In this document: positions 54,182-63,142 of the stretch, in pieces
Layout of the letters: each line of letters begins with the position of its first letter
Position numbering within the stretch: the first letter of the stretch is position 1
Source: Pseudomonas fluorescens
GTDB lineage: Bacteria > Pseudomonadota > Gammaproteobacteria > Pseudomonadales > Pseudomonadaceae
Length of the DNA: 64,000 bases
Direction: 5' to 3'
Assembly (NCBI RefSeq): GCF_001902145.1
Contig: NZ_MRST01000022.1
Span: forward strand, 62,001-126,000
Notes under the pieces: generated by a model
The model's database searches: none
Seen by the model: only the letters and a program-made list of their open reading frames with translations
Told to the model about the DNA's origin: nothing
Position numbers and translations under genes: made by a program

Positions 54182-55207
54182 GTGTTCAAGCCCTTCGCCG
54201 TCATCGCCCTCGCCTTCATCCCTTCATTCGCCACCGCTGCCGAGCTGGCCGGGGTTTGGCAAGGCACTTTGGGCAAGTCCGCTATCACCGTGTGTTTCAA
54301 CGGCGCCGACGGGGAGCATGGCAGTTATTACTACCAGCGCATCCGTACCCCTATCCAACTGACCCAGGCCAACGACAACGCCCCCTGGGTGGAGGAAGGA
54401 AACACCGGTTTCTGGGCTCTGCAAAAACCTCAGGGCGATACCCTTTCTGGTGCTTGGAGCAAAACCGATGGCGGTGCGCCGCTGCCACTGGCCCTGCGCC
54501 GCATTGGCACGGACGGCTGCGGCAGCGATGCCTATAACGCGCCCATGGAAGCCGCGCCGCTGCCGATCAAGACCGAGAAGAAGGCTTTCAAAAACCACGC
54601 CTACCAGCTCAAGACCCAAGGCCCCCGCGTCACGCTCAAGCTGGAGGGAGACAGCCCGGCGGTGCAGAAGATCAACCAGCAGCTCGCTGCCCTGGCCGTC
54701 AATGACGAAGATCTAACCGACTATTTTTATGAACGGCGTGAATACCTGGGTCGAAACGGCTCGGTCTATACCAGTGAAATCGAGGTGGAGCCCGCCTATT
54801 GGTCATCGCAATTTCTCACCGTGCGGTTCTACCGCTGGGCCGCAGGCCAAGGCGCCATGGGCATCAGTTGGGGGCTGCACTCCTGGAACCTGCAAACCGG
54901 TGACAGTGTGGACCCATGGGCCTGGCTCGGCGGTCATCAGCAGTGGTATGACGCCTATTCCGGCCACTTGAAGCTGCCGGCCGCTTTCAGCACTTGGCTG
55001 GCCAAGCAAACCACTACCGACGAGGGCTGCCCCGCGATTACCGATTACTCCAATTTTCACCTCAGCTTCAACACCCAGGGCCTGCAACTCTCGACACCGG
55101 CCAATGGCGACGGTTGCGACAACGACTTGGCCTTCACCTGGGAGCAATTGGAGCCGGTGCTGACCGAACAAGGCAAAGCGGCAGTGCCCAGCTTGAAACT
55201 GCCTTGA
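54182..55207 (+). CDS. Exported protein of unknown function
   Basis: 341 residues from a GTG at 54182, with a Sec signal peptide (MFKPFAVIALAFIPSFATAA). The mature part starts ELAGVWQGTLGKSAITVCF, a lipocalin-like beta-strand opening, and has aromatic-rich beta segments (SSQFLTVRFYRWAAGQGAMG, DPWAWLGGHQQWYD). Probably periplasmic. Conserved cysteines: CF, DGCGSD, EGCP, DGCDND (likely two disulfides). No function recognised. Confidence 0.8.
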   Translation: MFKPFAVIALAFIPSFATAAELAGVWQGTLGKSAITVCFNGADGEHGSYYYQRIRTPIQLTQANDNAPWVEEGNTGFWALQKPQGDTLSGAWSKTDGGAPLPLALRRIGTDGCGSDAYNAPMEAAPLPIKTEKKAFKNHAYQLKTQGPRVTLKLEGDSPAVQKINQQLAALAVNDEDLTDYFYERREYLGRNGSVYTSEIEVEPAYWSSQFLTVRFYRWAAGQGAMGISWGLHSWNLQTGDSVDPWAWLGGHQQWYDAYSGHLKLPAAFSTWLAKQTTTDEGCPAITDYSNFHLSFNTQGLQLSTPANGDGCDNDLAFTWEQLEPVLTEQGKAAVPSLKLP

Positions 55208-55323
55208 CGCGCCAGAGAAAAACCCCACGGCCGTTCACCAAAGGTTAAGAATCGCGCTCGTATACTCCCTGACTACCCATGACCGGTCGCCCGATCGGTC
55301 TCATGCCTCGGTAGCCAGACTCC

Positions 55324-56757
55324 ATGACGCGCCCCGCTCCCCTGCTGCTTTTGCTTGCTGGTCTGTTGTTCTTCTTCGCCCTTGGCAACCACGAGCTGCA
55401 AGGCTCTACCGAAGCCCGGGTGTCCGGGATCGCCATGGCGATGCACCTGGACGATGACTGGGTGGTGCCGCGTCTGTTTCGCGAACCCTTCCTGGAAAAA
55501 CCGCCCCTGAGCCTGTGGCTGGACGCCGGGGCGATTCGCCTGTTTGGCGCCAGCACCGGGGCGGTGCGATTGGCCTCAGCGTTTGCCGGGTTGTTCAGTG
55601 TGATGCTGTTGTACGGGATGCTGCGGCGGTTCGGGCGGCCGCAGACGCTGGCGTTCAGTGCCGCGTTGATCCTGGCGACCATGGCCAGTTACTGGGGCAA
55701 TGTGCGGGGTGTGGGTGAGGATTCGTTGCTCAGCCTCGGTGTCACCACTGCCTTGCTGGGGTTTTACCAGGCGGTACGGCCCGAGCGTGAAGGTTCGAGT
55801 ACCTGGGCCTGGGCGTTGTTTACCGCTGGGATGGTCATCGCCACGTTGAGCAAGGGCGTGTTGGGACTGGCGATGCCGGGCATTGTGATTTTTGTGTACT
55901 TGCTCAGCACCAGCCTGATGGATAAGCGCCTGCGCATCGGCGACTGGCTCAAGCCGGCGCTGTTCACGCTGTTGGCGTTGGTGCCGCTGCTGATCTGGCT
56001 TGGGTTTCTGTTTCAGCGCGGCGGGATGCAGGCGGTGGGTGAGGTGTTATGGACCAATAGCGTCGGGCGCTTCAGTGGTTCGTTTGTCGAAGCCGGGCAT
56101 TACGAACCTTTCTACTATTACCTCGCCAAACTGCCCGAGGCCTTCTTGCCCTGGAACATCCTGGTGTACCTGGGCCTGTGGCACTTCCGTAAAAGCCTGG
56201 TGCACAACCGCTATCGCCTGTTTTTCAGTGTGTGGCTGGTGGCGCAGTTCACCTTGCTGACCCTGGCTTCCAGCAAACGCACCGTGTACTTGATGGCGCT
56301 GACGCCAGCCGCTGCGGTACTGGCCGCCGAATATGCGCGAGTGTTGCTGGAGTGGGCCAAGGACCATAAGCCGGGGCTGTACCGTTATCATCGGCGCATT
56401 ATTGGCGGGGTTTTCAGCCTGGCGATCGCCTGCTACCTGAGCGCAGCGTTCTGGTTTGCACCCAAAGCCGATGTGCGCCATTCATTCGTACCGGTGATGA
56501 GTCAGATCCAGGCCCTGCAAGACGAAGGCAGGACGGTGGCGATGTACCAACCCAACGAGCGCATCGACGGCGCCAGCGTGTTCTACCTACAGGCCTACTT
56601 GCCGATCCTGAACACCGAAGCCGAACTGCGCGCCTTCCTCAGCGCCAAGCCCGGCAACGTTGCATTGACAGACCACACCGACCGGCTGAAAGAGCCAGTT
56701 ACGGTGATCAAGCAAATGGCGATCAACCGCCAGCCTTATTACTTCGTGGAGCAGTAA
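55324..56757 (+). CDS. ArnT-like glycosyltransferase (GT39/PMT family)
   Basis: 477-residue inner-membrane glycosyltransferase with about 10-12 membrane segments. The catalytic N-terminal loop is present: GNHELQGSTEARVSGIAMAM (Glu of the ARVS region) and PRLFREPFLEKPPLSLWLDA with EKPPL, as in ArnT/PMT enzymes. It transfers a lipid-linked sugar to lipid A or an exported substrate; donor and acceptor are not evident. No arn operon genes are adjacent. Confidence 0.88.
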   Translation: MTRPAPLLLLLAGLLFFFALGNHELQGSTEARVSGIAMAMHLDDDWVVPRLFREPFLEKPPLSLWLDAGAIRLFGASTGAVRLASAFAGLFSVMLLYGMLRRFGRPQTLAFSAALILATMASYWGNVRGVGEDSLLSLGVTTALLGFYQAVRPEREGSSTWAWALFTAGMVIATLSKGVLGLAMPGIVIFVYLLSTSLMDKRLRIGDWLKPALFTLLALVPLLIWLGFLFQRGGMQAVGEVLWTNSVGRFSGSFVEAGHYEPFYYYLAKLPEAFLPWNILVYLGLWHFRKSLVHNRYRLFFSVWLVAQFTLLTLASSKRTVYLMALTPAAAVLAAEYARVLLEWAKDHKPGLYRYHRRIIGGVFSLAIACYLSAAFWFAPKADVRHSFVPVMSQIQALQDEGRTVAMYQPNERIDGASVFYLQAYLPILNTEAELRAFLSAKPGNVALTDHTDRLKEPVTVIKQMAINRQPYYFVEQ

Positions 56758-56772
56758 GGCCGGCGCGGGGCA

Positions 56773-57261
56773 TCAGTGCTTGGTGAGCTTGTCCAGGTAG
56801 CCCATGGCAAAAGCCGAGACCACGAACGTCATGTGGATGATCACGTACCACATCAGGTGCTGTGGATCGACGTTCTTGGCGTCCATGAAGATGCGCAGCA
56901 GGTGGATGGACGAAATCGCCACGATGGAGGCCGCCACTTTCATCTTCAGCGACGAGGAGTCCATGGTGCCCAGCCAGTTGAGCTTTTCCTTGTTCTCGTC
57001 GATATCCAGCTGCGAGACGAAGTTCTCGTAGCCGGAAATCATCACCATGACCAGCAAGCCGCCGACCAGGGCCATGTCGATCAACGACAGCAGCAGCAGG
57101 ATCACTTCCGCTTCCAACATGGTGAAGATGTTGGGAATCACGTGAATGATTTCCTGGAAGAATTTCAGCGCCAGGATCAGCAAGCCCAGGGACAGCCCCA
57201 GGTAGATCGGCGCCAGCAGCCAACGCGAGGCGTACATCGTATTTTCGATAAAGCGTTCCAT
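56773..57261 (-). CDS. YqhA/UPF0114 family membrane protein (TIGR00645)
   Basis: 162-residue inner-membrane protein with four hydrophobic segments (about 10-35, 50-78, 105-125, 135-155) and the family stretches [20 protein letters not shown] and [20 protein letters not shown]. Function unknown. Convergent with the glycosyltransferase gene. Confidence 0.92.
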   Translation of the reverse strand: MERFIENTMYASRWLLAPIYLGLSLGLLILALKFFQEIIHVIPNIFTMLEAEVILLLLSLIDMALVGGLLVMVMISGYENFVSQLDIDENKEKLNWLGTMDSSSLKMKVAASIVAISSIHLLRIFMDAKNVDPQHLMWYVIIHMTFVVSAFAMGYLDKLTKH

Positions 57262-57423
57262 TGAATCTCACACAGCTTGGCTAAAAATGGTGCCGAGTAT
57301 ACCAGCCGCCACCCGGCACCTGTCACCGCGAGAAAACTGACCCAAGTGGCATCTGTAAGAGAATTTTTCTGCTAGTGTCGAGGCCATTCACTCGGCTCGA
57401 TGATGTCGGACAGGAAAACTCAG

Positions 57424-59247
57424 ATGATGGATGTGCGATCCCCTTTGGCCACTTTCGGCCTGTGCGCGGCGTTGCTGATGGCCAGCGGCTGTTCCCCCAA
57501 AGAAGAGCAGAAGCAGGCGACCCTCGAAGAGAAAACCACGAAGTTCGAACAGTCCCTGGACACCATCCAGGACCCCAAGCTGCGCGATGCCATTGCGGAC
57601 CTGGGCGGCTCGCTGCTGTTGCTGGAGCGCGCGCGCGTCAAGCTCGCCAGCAAGCCCATCGAAGCCGAATACGGCGAAGACAGCCTGGCCCTGCTCAAGC
57701 ACTACCCTACGCCCCAAGCGCTGGTGGACACCTACATCAATGGCCTTTTCGTACTGCGCAAAACCTCTCATTCCGACTACCTGACGGATTTGCAGCCGGT
57801 CTTCCCGTTCAATTTCAACGCCCCGGACCAGTTCCCCTTCCCCCATGGCCTGGAATGGCAGTCGGTCACCCTGAGCAACAATAAAGTCATTCCCTTCCAG
57901 CCGGAATGGTCAGAAACCGACCCCGGCATCCAACTGAGCCCCAGCAGCTCCAACCTGACCAACCCCGACGACCTGACGGTGACCTACCCGTTTATCGAAG
58001 GCATCGAGACGGAAAACAAGAGCCAGCCACAACCCATCAGCCTCAAGGGCGCGGTGGAGGTGATCACCCCGGGCAAGGTGCTGACGTTCGACCTGAGCAA
58101 ACAAGACGTGGGCCATAAACGCACCGACGGCAACATCACCCTCAACCTGCTGACGCTGGAAAAGAACTACGCCGAGATCGAGCTGACCAACAGCGAACCC
58201 CTGGCCGCAGACGTGGGCGACGAATCACCGAACCCTCTGCTGGTGCAGGCACGGGACAGCACCGGGCAATTTCTGACCCGCTCGGGCTCGATCAACGAGA
58301 GTGCCGCGCAAGTGGCGTTCTACGAGAAACAATTGGCGCAAATGCAGAAACAAAAAGCCTGGTCCGACGCCTTCGAGAAACAACTCACCGATGAGCAAAA
58401 AGCCTTCGAACACAAGCAGACCAGCCATTACGCCAAGGTGTATTTCAACGGGCTGATCGATAACCTGCAGGTCAATGTGCTGGATTTTTCCAAGGCCACG
58501 GTCACCCATAAAGACCTGGACCTGCCGGTGATGCGCTTTGACAGGAACAGCTTGCAACAAACCGTGCAGGCCCTGCCGATGCCGGTCACGGTGTATGACG
58601 ACGGCGCCGCCAGCTGGCTCAAAGATGCGTCGATGACGGAGGAGCAACTGAAAAACAGCGTCACCATCAGCCAATCGACCGAAGACGCCAGTGCCGCAAA
58701 AATCCTGTTCGACCACCCGTTCACCTTCAATGACGACCTGGTCGGTGCCGAACGCAACAACAGTGACGCGCCTATCACCTTTTTCACCGCCGATGACAAG
58801 GGCGAACGGGGCGAGCCCATCGAGTTGCCGAGCGAAGCGTTCGAGCTGAATGCCGCCAGCGGCACGCTCACGTACGACCTCAACCTGTTCCCGGAAACCC
58901 CGGCGTATGTGGTGGGCTCGGTACCGTTGTTTTTGGCCAGCATCGAGAAAGCCACGATTGACGCCGCCAAGCTGCCCAAGGGCCTGTCGCTCAAGGACAA
59001 CGCGCTGATCGTCGACCAGAAGGACTTCCCCGCCGACAGCTGGCGCTTCTACGCCAAGGATGCCAGCGGCAATTACCTCAAGGAAATTCTGAATGTCAGC
59101 CACCGCGCCGAGGAATACGGCACGGCGATGTTTGACGTGCATTACTTCTACGGCCAGCCGACCACGCTGGAAAGTTACCAGCGCACCGACCTCAGCACCG
59201 TGCAGTACGGCTTTGAGGTCAAGCTGGACAAGCCTGAGAGCAAATAA
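57424..59247 (+). CDS. Large predicted lipoprotein of unknown function
   Basis: About 607 residues. Lipoprotein signal MMDVRSPLATFGLCAALLMASGC with lipobox MASGC. A charged helical stretch follows (KEEQKQATLEEKTTKFEQSL), then long beta-rich regions without recognised domain. The start at 57424 follows AGGAAA at good spacing; an ATG eight codons earlier would give an awkward N-region. Anchored to the outer or inner membrane facing the periplasm; no operon partner. Confidence 0.82.
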   Translation: MMDVRSPLATFGLCAALLMASGCSPKEEQKQATLEEKTTKFEQSLDTIQDPKLRDAIADLGGSLLLLERARVKLASKPIEAEYGEDSLALLKHYPTPQALVDTYINGLFVLRKTSHSDYLTDLQPVFPFNFNAPDQFPFPHGLEWQSVTLSNNKVIPFQPEWSETDPGIQLSPSSSNLTNPDDLTVTYPFIEGIETENKSQPQPISLKGAVEVITPGKVLTFDLSKQDVGHKRTDGNITLNLLTLEKNYAEIELTNSEPLAADVGDESPNPLLVQARDSTGQFLTRSGSINESAAQVAFYEKQLAQMQKQKAWSDAFEKQLTDEQKAFEHKQTSHYAKVYFNGLIDNLQVNVLDFSKATVTHKDLDLPVMRFDRNSLQQTVQALPMPVTVYDDGAASWLKDASMTEEQLKNSVTISQSTEDASAAKILFDHPFTFNDDLVGAERNNSDAPITFFTADDKGERGEPIELPSEAFELNAASGTLTYDLNLFPETPAYVVGSVPLFLASIEKATIDAAKLPKGLSLKDNALIVDQKDFPADSWRFYAKDASGNYLKEILNVSHRAEEYGTAMFDVHYFYGQPTTLESYQRTDLSTVQYGFEVKLDKPESK

Positions 59248-59253
59248 CCGGCG

Positions 59254-59571
59254 CTATAGGGCCAGCCGCTCCTGGCCGCCATTGAGTTGGCGCAGATGGG
59301 CCTGCAGGTGCAGGCACCAGATCTGCGGCTCGTCCATTTGCTCGTAGCCGTGCAAGGTCAGGCTATCAACGATGGTGCCCAGCATGCGTTCTGCCACGAA
59401 GGGCCCATGGAACGGGCCCTGGGATTTGACGGTGGAAGGCTGTTCGCCCGACATCCCGGCGGCAAATAGCAACGTCCACATCCCGTTATCCCCGGCAAGA
59501 GGGCGAATGGAGCATTCGATACGGGTGACCAGGCCCAGGCACTGGCGGGTAAGGCAAAGGTTGCGCGACAT
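59254..59571 (-). CDS. Hypothetical 105-residue protein
   Basis: Starts MSRNLCLTRQCLGLVTRIEC and has a core of alternating strands (GMWTLLFAAG, FVAERMLGTIVDSLTLHGY). Cytoplasmic, no membrane segment. Convergent with the lipoprotein gene, 6 bases apart. Looks like a conserved Pseudomonas protein; function unknown. Confidence 0.68.
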   Translation of the reverse strand: MSRNLCLTRQCLGLVTRIECSIRPLAGDNGMWTLLFAAGMSGEQPSTVKSQGPFHGPFVAERMLGTIVDSLTLHGYEQMDEPQIWCLHLQAHLRQLNGGQERLAL

Positions 59572-59750
59572 GGCGGCGACCCTCGGTAGATCGGTGTTCA
59601 GCCCCAGCGCAAGGCGAGGCTGTTTCTATCCTGCGACTCCTGTGGATATCCCTGACTCTGAGAATAGAATAAAAACGCGACAAACCAAGGTTGTAGGGAC
59701 CAACGGGCGTTGGTCCCTGAGGGTGGAGTCAATTTTGTGGCAGATAACTA

Positions 59751-59850
59751 TGTAGGAGCGAGCTTGCTCGCGAAGAACGCAAGGACACCGAGTTAAACCA
59801 GGATGCCCGCGTTATCGTTGACGTTCTTCGCGAGCAAGCTCGCTCCTACA
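59751..59850. repeat. REP inverted pair (REPIN)
   Basis: Two perfect 29-base inverted copies: TGTAGGAGCGAGCTTGCTCG... at 59751-59779 and its complement at 59822-59850, with a 42-base centre. The element ends 9 bases before the Lon-type gene stop codon, so it may also act as its terminator. Confidence 0.85.
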
Positions 59851-59859
59851 AGGGAAGCA

Positions 59860-62298
59860 TCAGGTCGGCTTGGCTTCGGCCAACGCCTGCTGCGCCAGCT
59901 CTTTTTCCGCCTCCTTCAGATCCTCCTCGCTGATCATCTCGGCAATCGCCCGCAAGCGCTCCACCACCCGCGCATTCACGGTGCCTTCCGGGAATTGCCC
60001 CTCGGCGTCCGGCTCGCCGGCATCCTCGCCCACCAGCAGGCTCAAGGCCTCATCCGCCTGGCGCACCGCATAGATGTGGAACTGCCCGGCACGCACGGCC
60101 TGCAACACCTTCTCGTCGAGCATCAGCGTGGCCACGTTGGCCTGAGGGATGATCGCACCCTGCTCACCGGTCAGCCCGCGGGCTTCGCAGAGGCGGAAGA
60201 AGCCTTCGATCTTCTCGTTGACCCCGCCCACCGCCTGCACTTCACCAAACTGGTTGATCGAGCCGGTGATGGCAAAACATTGCTTGAGCGGCGTCTTCGA
60301 CAGGGCCGAGATCAAGGTGCACGCCTCACCCAGGGAAGCGCTGTCGCCATCCACATAACCGTAGGACTGCTCCAGGGCGATACTGGCTGAGATGGCCAGC
60401 GGGAATTCCTGGGCATAACGGCTGCCCAGGTAACCGGTTAGGATCATCACGCCCTTGGAGTGAATCGGCTGGCCGAGGTTAACTTCGCGCTCGATGTCGA
60501 CAATACCGCTGCCGCCTGGGTACACCGTGGCGGAAATCCGCGCCGGCACGCCGAATGCCGAGTCGCCGACCTCCAGCACCGTCAAGCCGTTGCACTTGCC
60601 CACAGCGGCGCCGGCGGTGTCGATCAGGATGACGCCGGCGAGCATGTCGTCGAGAATCCGCGCCGATACACGACCGGTGCGTGTGGCCTTGGCCTTGAGG
60701 GCGCGCTCGATATGCCCGGCATCGGTCATTTCGTCGCCCGCCAGGTGACGAATAAAGTCCGCCTCGCTGACCAACTGGAACAGATCGCCAATACGCGCCG
60801 ACAAGCGCCCCTGATGTTCGGCCAGGCGTGCGCTGTAGGTTGCCAGGCGCGCCACCGCGTCCGAGGTGAGCGGCGCCATGCCCTCTTCCGAGGTACGGGT
60901 TTTGAGCAACTGGGCGAACTGCTCCAGGCTCTCGTCAACCATGGGGATGTCTTCGTCGAAATCCACCAGTACCCGGAACATCTCCTGGAAGTCCGGGTCG
61001 GCGTCTTGCAGCGCGTAATACAACTGGCGCGAACCGATGATGATCACCTTGACCTGCAAGGGGATCATCTGTGGGTTGAGGGTCACGGTGGCCAGGCGGC
61101 CCAGTTCGCCCAGGGGCGATTCCATCTTCAGCTTGCGCGATTGCAGGGAACGCTTGAGCGCATCCCACACAAACGGCTCGCTGAGCATTTTTTCGGCTTC
61201 CAGGATCAGGAAACCGCCATTGGCGCGGTGCAACGCACCGGGACGCAACTGGCGATAGGTAGTGTAGAGCGCGCCCTGGTCGGTGCTGTATTCGATACGG
61301 CCGAACAGGTTGTCGTAGGTCGGGTGCGGTTCAAACACCACCGGTGCGCCACCGTTGACCGAGTGGCCCACTACCAGGCTCGGGCAGTATTGTTCCTCAA
61401 GCAGCTTGCGCGCCTGGGCGTCGGTCTTGGCGTCGTCCACCAATTGCTCCACCACGGTTTTGAGCAGGTACACCTGCATGGCCTGCAGGTAACCACAGAC
61501 GCCCGCATTTTCTGCGTATTTTTCCGACAGCGGCGCCAGCAAAGGCTGCAGGGCCAGGGTGATGGTTTCTTCGTTGAACTGGCGCAGCTGGTTGTTGGAC
61601 TCGCGCTTCCACTGCGGCAGGCTGGCCAGTTCCTCGTTGAGGCGTTCTTCCAGCTCGGAGATATCGGTGTGGAAGCGCTCGCGATCGGCTTCGGGCAGTT
61701 GCGAAAACTCCGCTTCGTCCAGCGCCTTGCCGTCAAGCATCGGCGTAAAGGCGATGTTGGAGCTGTCGCGGTACAGCGCCACGTCTTTTTCCAGGGCCAG
61801 GCGCTCGATCACGTCCAGCGCCTTGTCGTAGCGCTGGTTGAACGCACGGTCGATGGCGCTTTTACGCTGTTGATAAGTCGGGTGTTCGAACACCGCCGGG
61901 AAGGTGGCGACCAGGTTATCGACCAGGCCGTTGATATCGGCGATAAACGCCGCGGCGGCGCCACCCGGTAATTCCAGGGCGCGAGGCTCGCGGGGCTCAT
62001 CGAAATTATTCACATAAACCCAGTCCGCCGGGGTTTGCAGGCGCTTGCCTTCGGCTTTCAGGTAGCGTTTGACGAACGAAAAGCGGCCGGTGCCCGGCTC
62101 GCCCATGACAAACACGTTGTAACCGGGGCGTGGCATGGCCACGCCGAACTGCAAGGCTTCAACCGCACGTTCCTGGCCAAGCACACCGCGAAAGGGCTCC
62201 AAATCATTGGTGGTCGAGAAGCTGAACTGTTCAGCGGAGAAAGGGCGAGTCAGCGCTTCAGGCGCTAGACGCAAGCTGGCAGCAACAGGATCAGGCAT
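59860..62298 (-). CDS. Lon-type ATP-dependent protease (LonB/YcbZ-like)
   Basis: 812-residue AAA+ protease with the Lon Ser-Lys dyad: Ser653 in YVDGDSASLGEA and Lys696 in GGVNEKIEGFF. The P-loop is degenerate (GEPGTGR, 66-72, Arg instead of Lys), as in the YcbZ-like branch, while HRANGGFLILEAEKML keeps a Walker B-like strand. An inserted helical region (about 120-330) is typical of this group. Function in E. coli relatives concerns ribosome assembly or stress, not fully known. ATG 62298 follows GGAAG. Confidence 0.92.
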   Translation of the reverse strand: MPDPVAASLRLAPEALTRPFSAEQFSFSTTNDLEPFRGVLGQERAVEALQFGVAMPRPGYNVFVMGEPGTGRFSFVKRYLKAEGKRLQTPADWVYVNNFDEPREPRALELPGGAAAAFIADINGLVDNLVATFPAVFEHPTYQQRKSAIDRAFNQRYDKALDVIERLALEKDVALYRDSSNIAFTPMLDGKALDEAEFSQLPEADRERFHTDISELEERLNEELASLPQWKRESNNQLRQFNEETITLALQPLLAPLSEKYAENAGVCGYLQAMQVYLLKTVVEQLVDDAKTDAQARKLLEEQYCPSLVVGHSVNGGAPVVFEPHPTYDNLFGRIEYSTDQGALYTTYRQLRPGALHRANGGFLILEAEKMLSEPFVWDALKRSLQSRKLKMESPLGELGRLATVTLNPQMIPLQVKVIIIGSRQLYYALQDADPDFQEMFRVLVDFDEDIPMVDESLEQFAQLLKTRTSEEGMAPLTSDAVARLATYSARLAEHQGRLSARIGDLFQLVSEADFIRHLAGDEMTDAGHIERALKAKATRTGRVSARILDDMLAGVILIDTAGAAVGKCNGLTVLEVGDSAFGVPARISATVYPGGSGIVDIEREVNLGQPIHSKGVMILTGYLGSRYAQEFPLAISASIALEQSYGYVDGDSASLGEACTLISALSKTPLKQCFAITGSINQFGEVQAVGGVNEKIEGFFRLCEARGLTGEQGAIIPQANVATLMLDEKVLQAVRAGQFHIYAVRQADEALSLLVGEDAGEPDAEGQFPEGTVNARVVERLRAIAEMISEEDLKEAEKELAQQALAEAKPT

Positions 62299-62561
62299 CG
62301 GGCTTCCTTACATCAGGCGGGGCAGATGGGGCATTCTGGCTCCGGGTTGAGCGCTCTGGCAAGGCGCGCTTTCGGGAAAGCATAGACACGGCACGCCTCC
62401 TACAAAAAAATCGCCCGAGACTGAATGTTTATAAAAAAACACGGAACCCTGGGAACGTGCCTAAACTCCAAACTGCGCGGGTTGGACTAATAACTGGCCC
62501 CTAGGGTGCGTTGAGCACCTGAACCCTTGTCCATTGGTTTGCACACAAAGAGAACAAAGCT

Positions 62562-63050
62562 ATGAAACGGATCCTTCTTGGTACTCTCTTCACCGTCGTC
62601 TCCCTCAATGCAATGGCAGAAGCACCAGGTGGCCCGAACTGCGGTTGGGGCAACATGTTGTTCGAAGGCCAGCGCGGTACTCCGGCCCACTTCCTCGCCT
62701 CCACCACCAACGGTACTTCGGGTAACGCCACCTTTGGCATGACCTCGGGCACCAACGGTTGCAGCACCAACAGCGCCCTGTCCTACGGCGGCAAGTCCTG
62801 GATTGCCATGAATGGCATGATGAACGAGCTGTCCGAAGACATGGCCAAAGGCAACGGCGAAGCGCTGACCACCTACGCTGTGGTACTGGGTGTTGCGCCG
62901 GAAGATCGCGATCATTTCGCGGCCGTGACCCACGAGCACTTCCAGCAGATCTTCAGCAAGGCTGACGTGACCGCTGACGACGTGCACAACAACACCATTG
63001 CTGTACTGAAAAGCGATGCCCGTCTGGCGAAATACGCAACCCAGGCTTAA
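62562..63050 (+). CDS. DUF3015 family exported protein
   Basis: 162-residue protein with signal peptide (MKRILLGTLFTVVSLNAMA) and the family opening GPNCGWGNMLFEGQRG, followed by TFGMTSGTNGCSTNSAL; two cysteines likely form a disulfide. Periplasmic or secreted; function unknown. Followed by a strong terminator. Confidence 0.92.
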   Translation: MKRILLGTLFTVVSLNAMAEAPGGPNCGWGNMLFEGQRGTPAHFLASTTNGTSGNATFGMTSGTNGCSTNSALSYGGKSWIAMNGMMNELSEDMAKGNGEALTTYAVVLGVAPEDRDHFAAVTHEHFQQIFSKADVTADDVHNNTIAVLKSDARLAKYATQA

Positions 63051-63060
63051 GCTCGACCTG

Positions 63061-63093
63061 CCCGCGCCTTTCGAGGCGCGGGTTTTATTTTTT
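63061..63093 (+). terminator. Terminator after the DUF3015 gene
   Basis: CCCGCGCCT / AGGCGCGGG stem with TTCG loop followed by TTTTATTTTTT; canonical. Confidence 0.92.
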
Positions 63094-63142
63094 CGACCCG
63101 CCCACCTTGGGTCTTTTTTTCCGTCCGACTTAAGTAGCCTCC

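Noticed and set aside
60460-61971. 503-residue open frame opposite the Lon-type gene
   Set aside because: Mirror of a strongly supported protease gene; composition typical of antisense frames.
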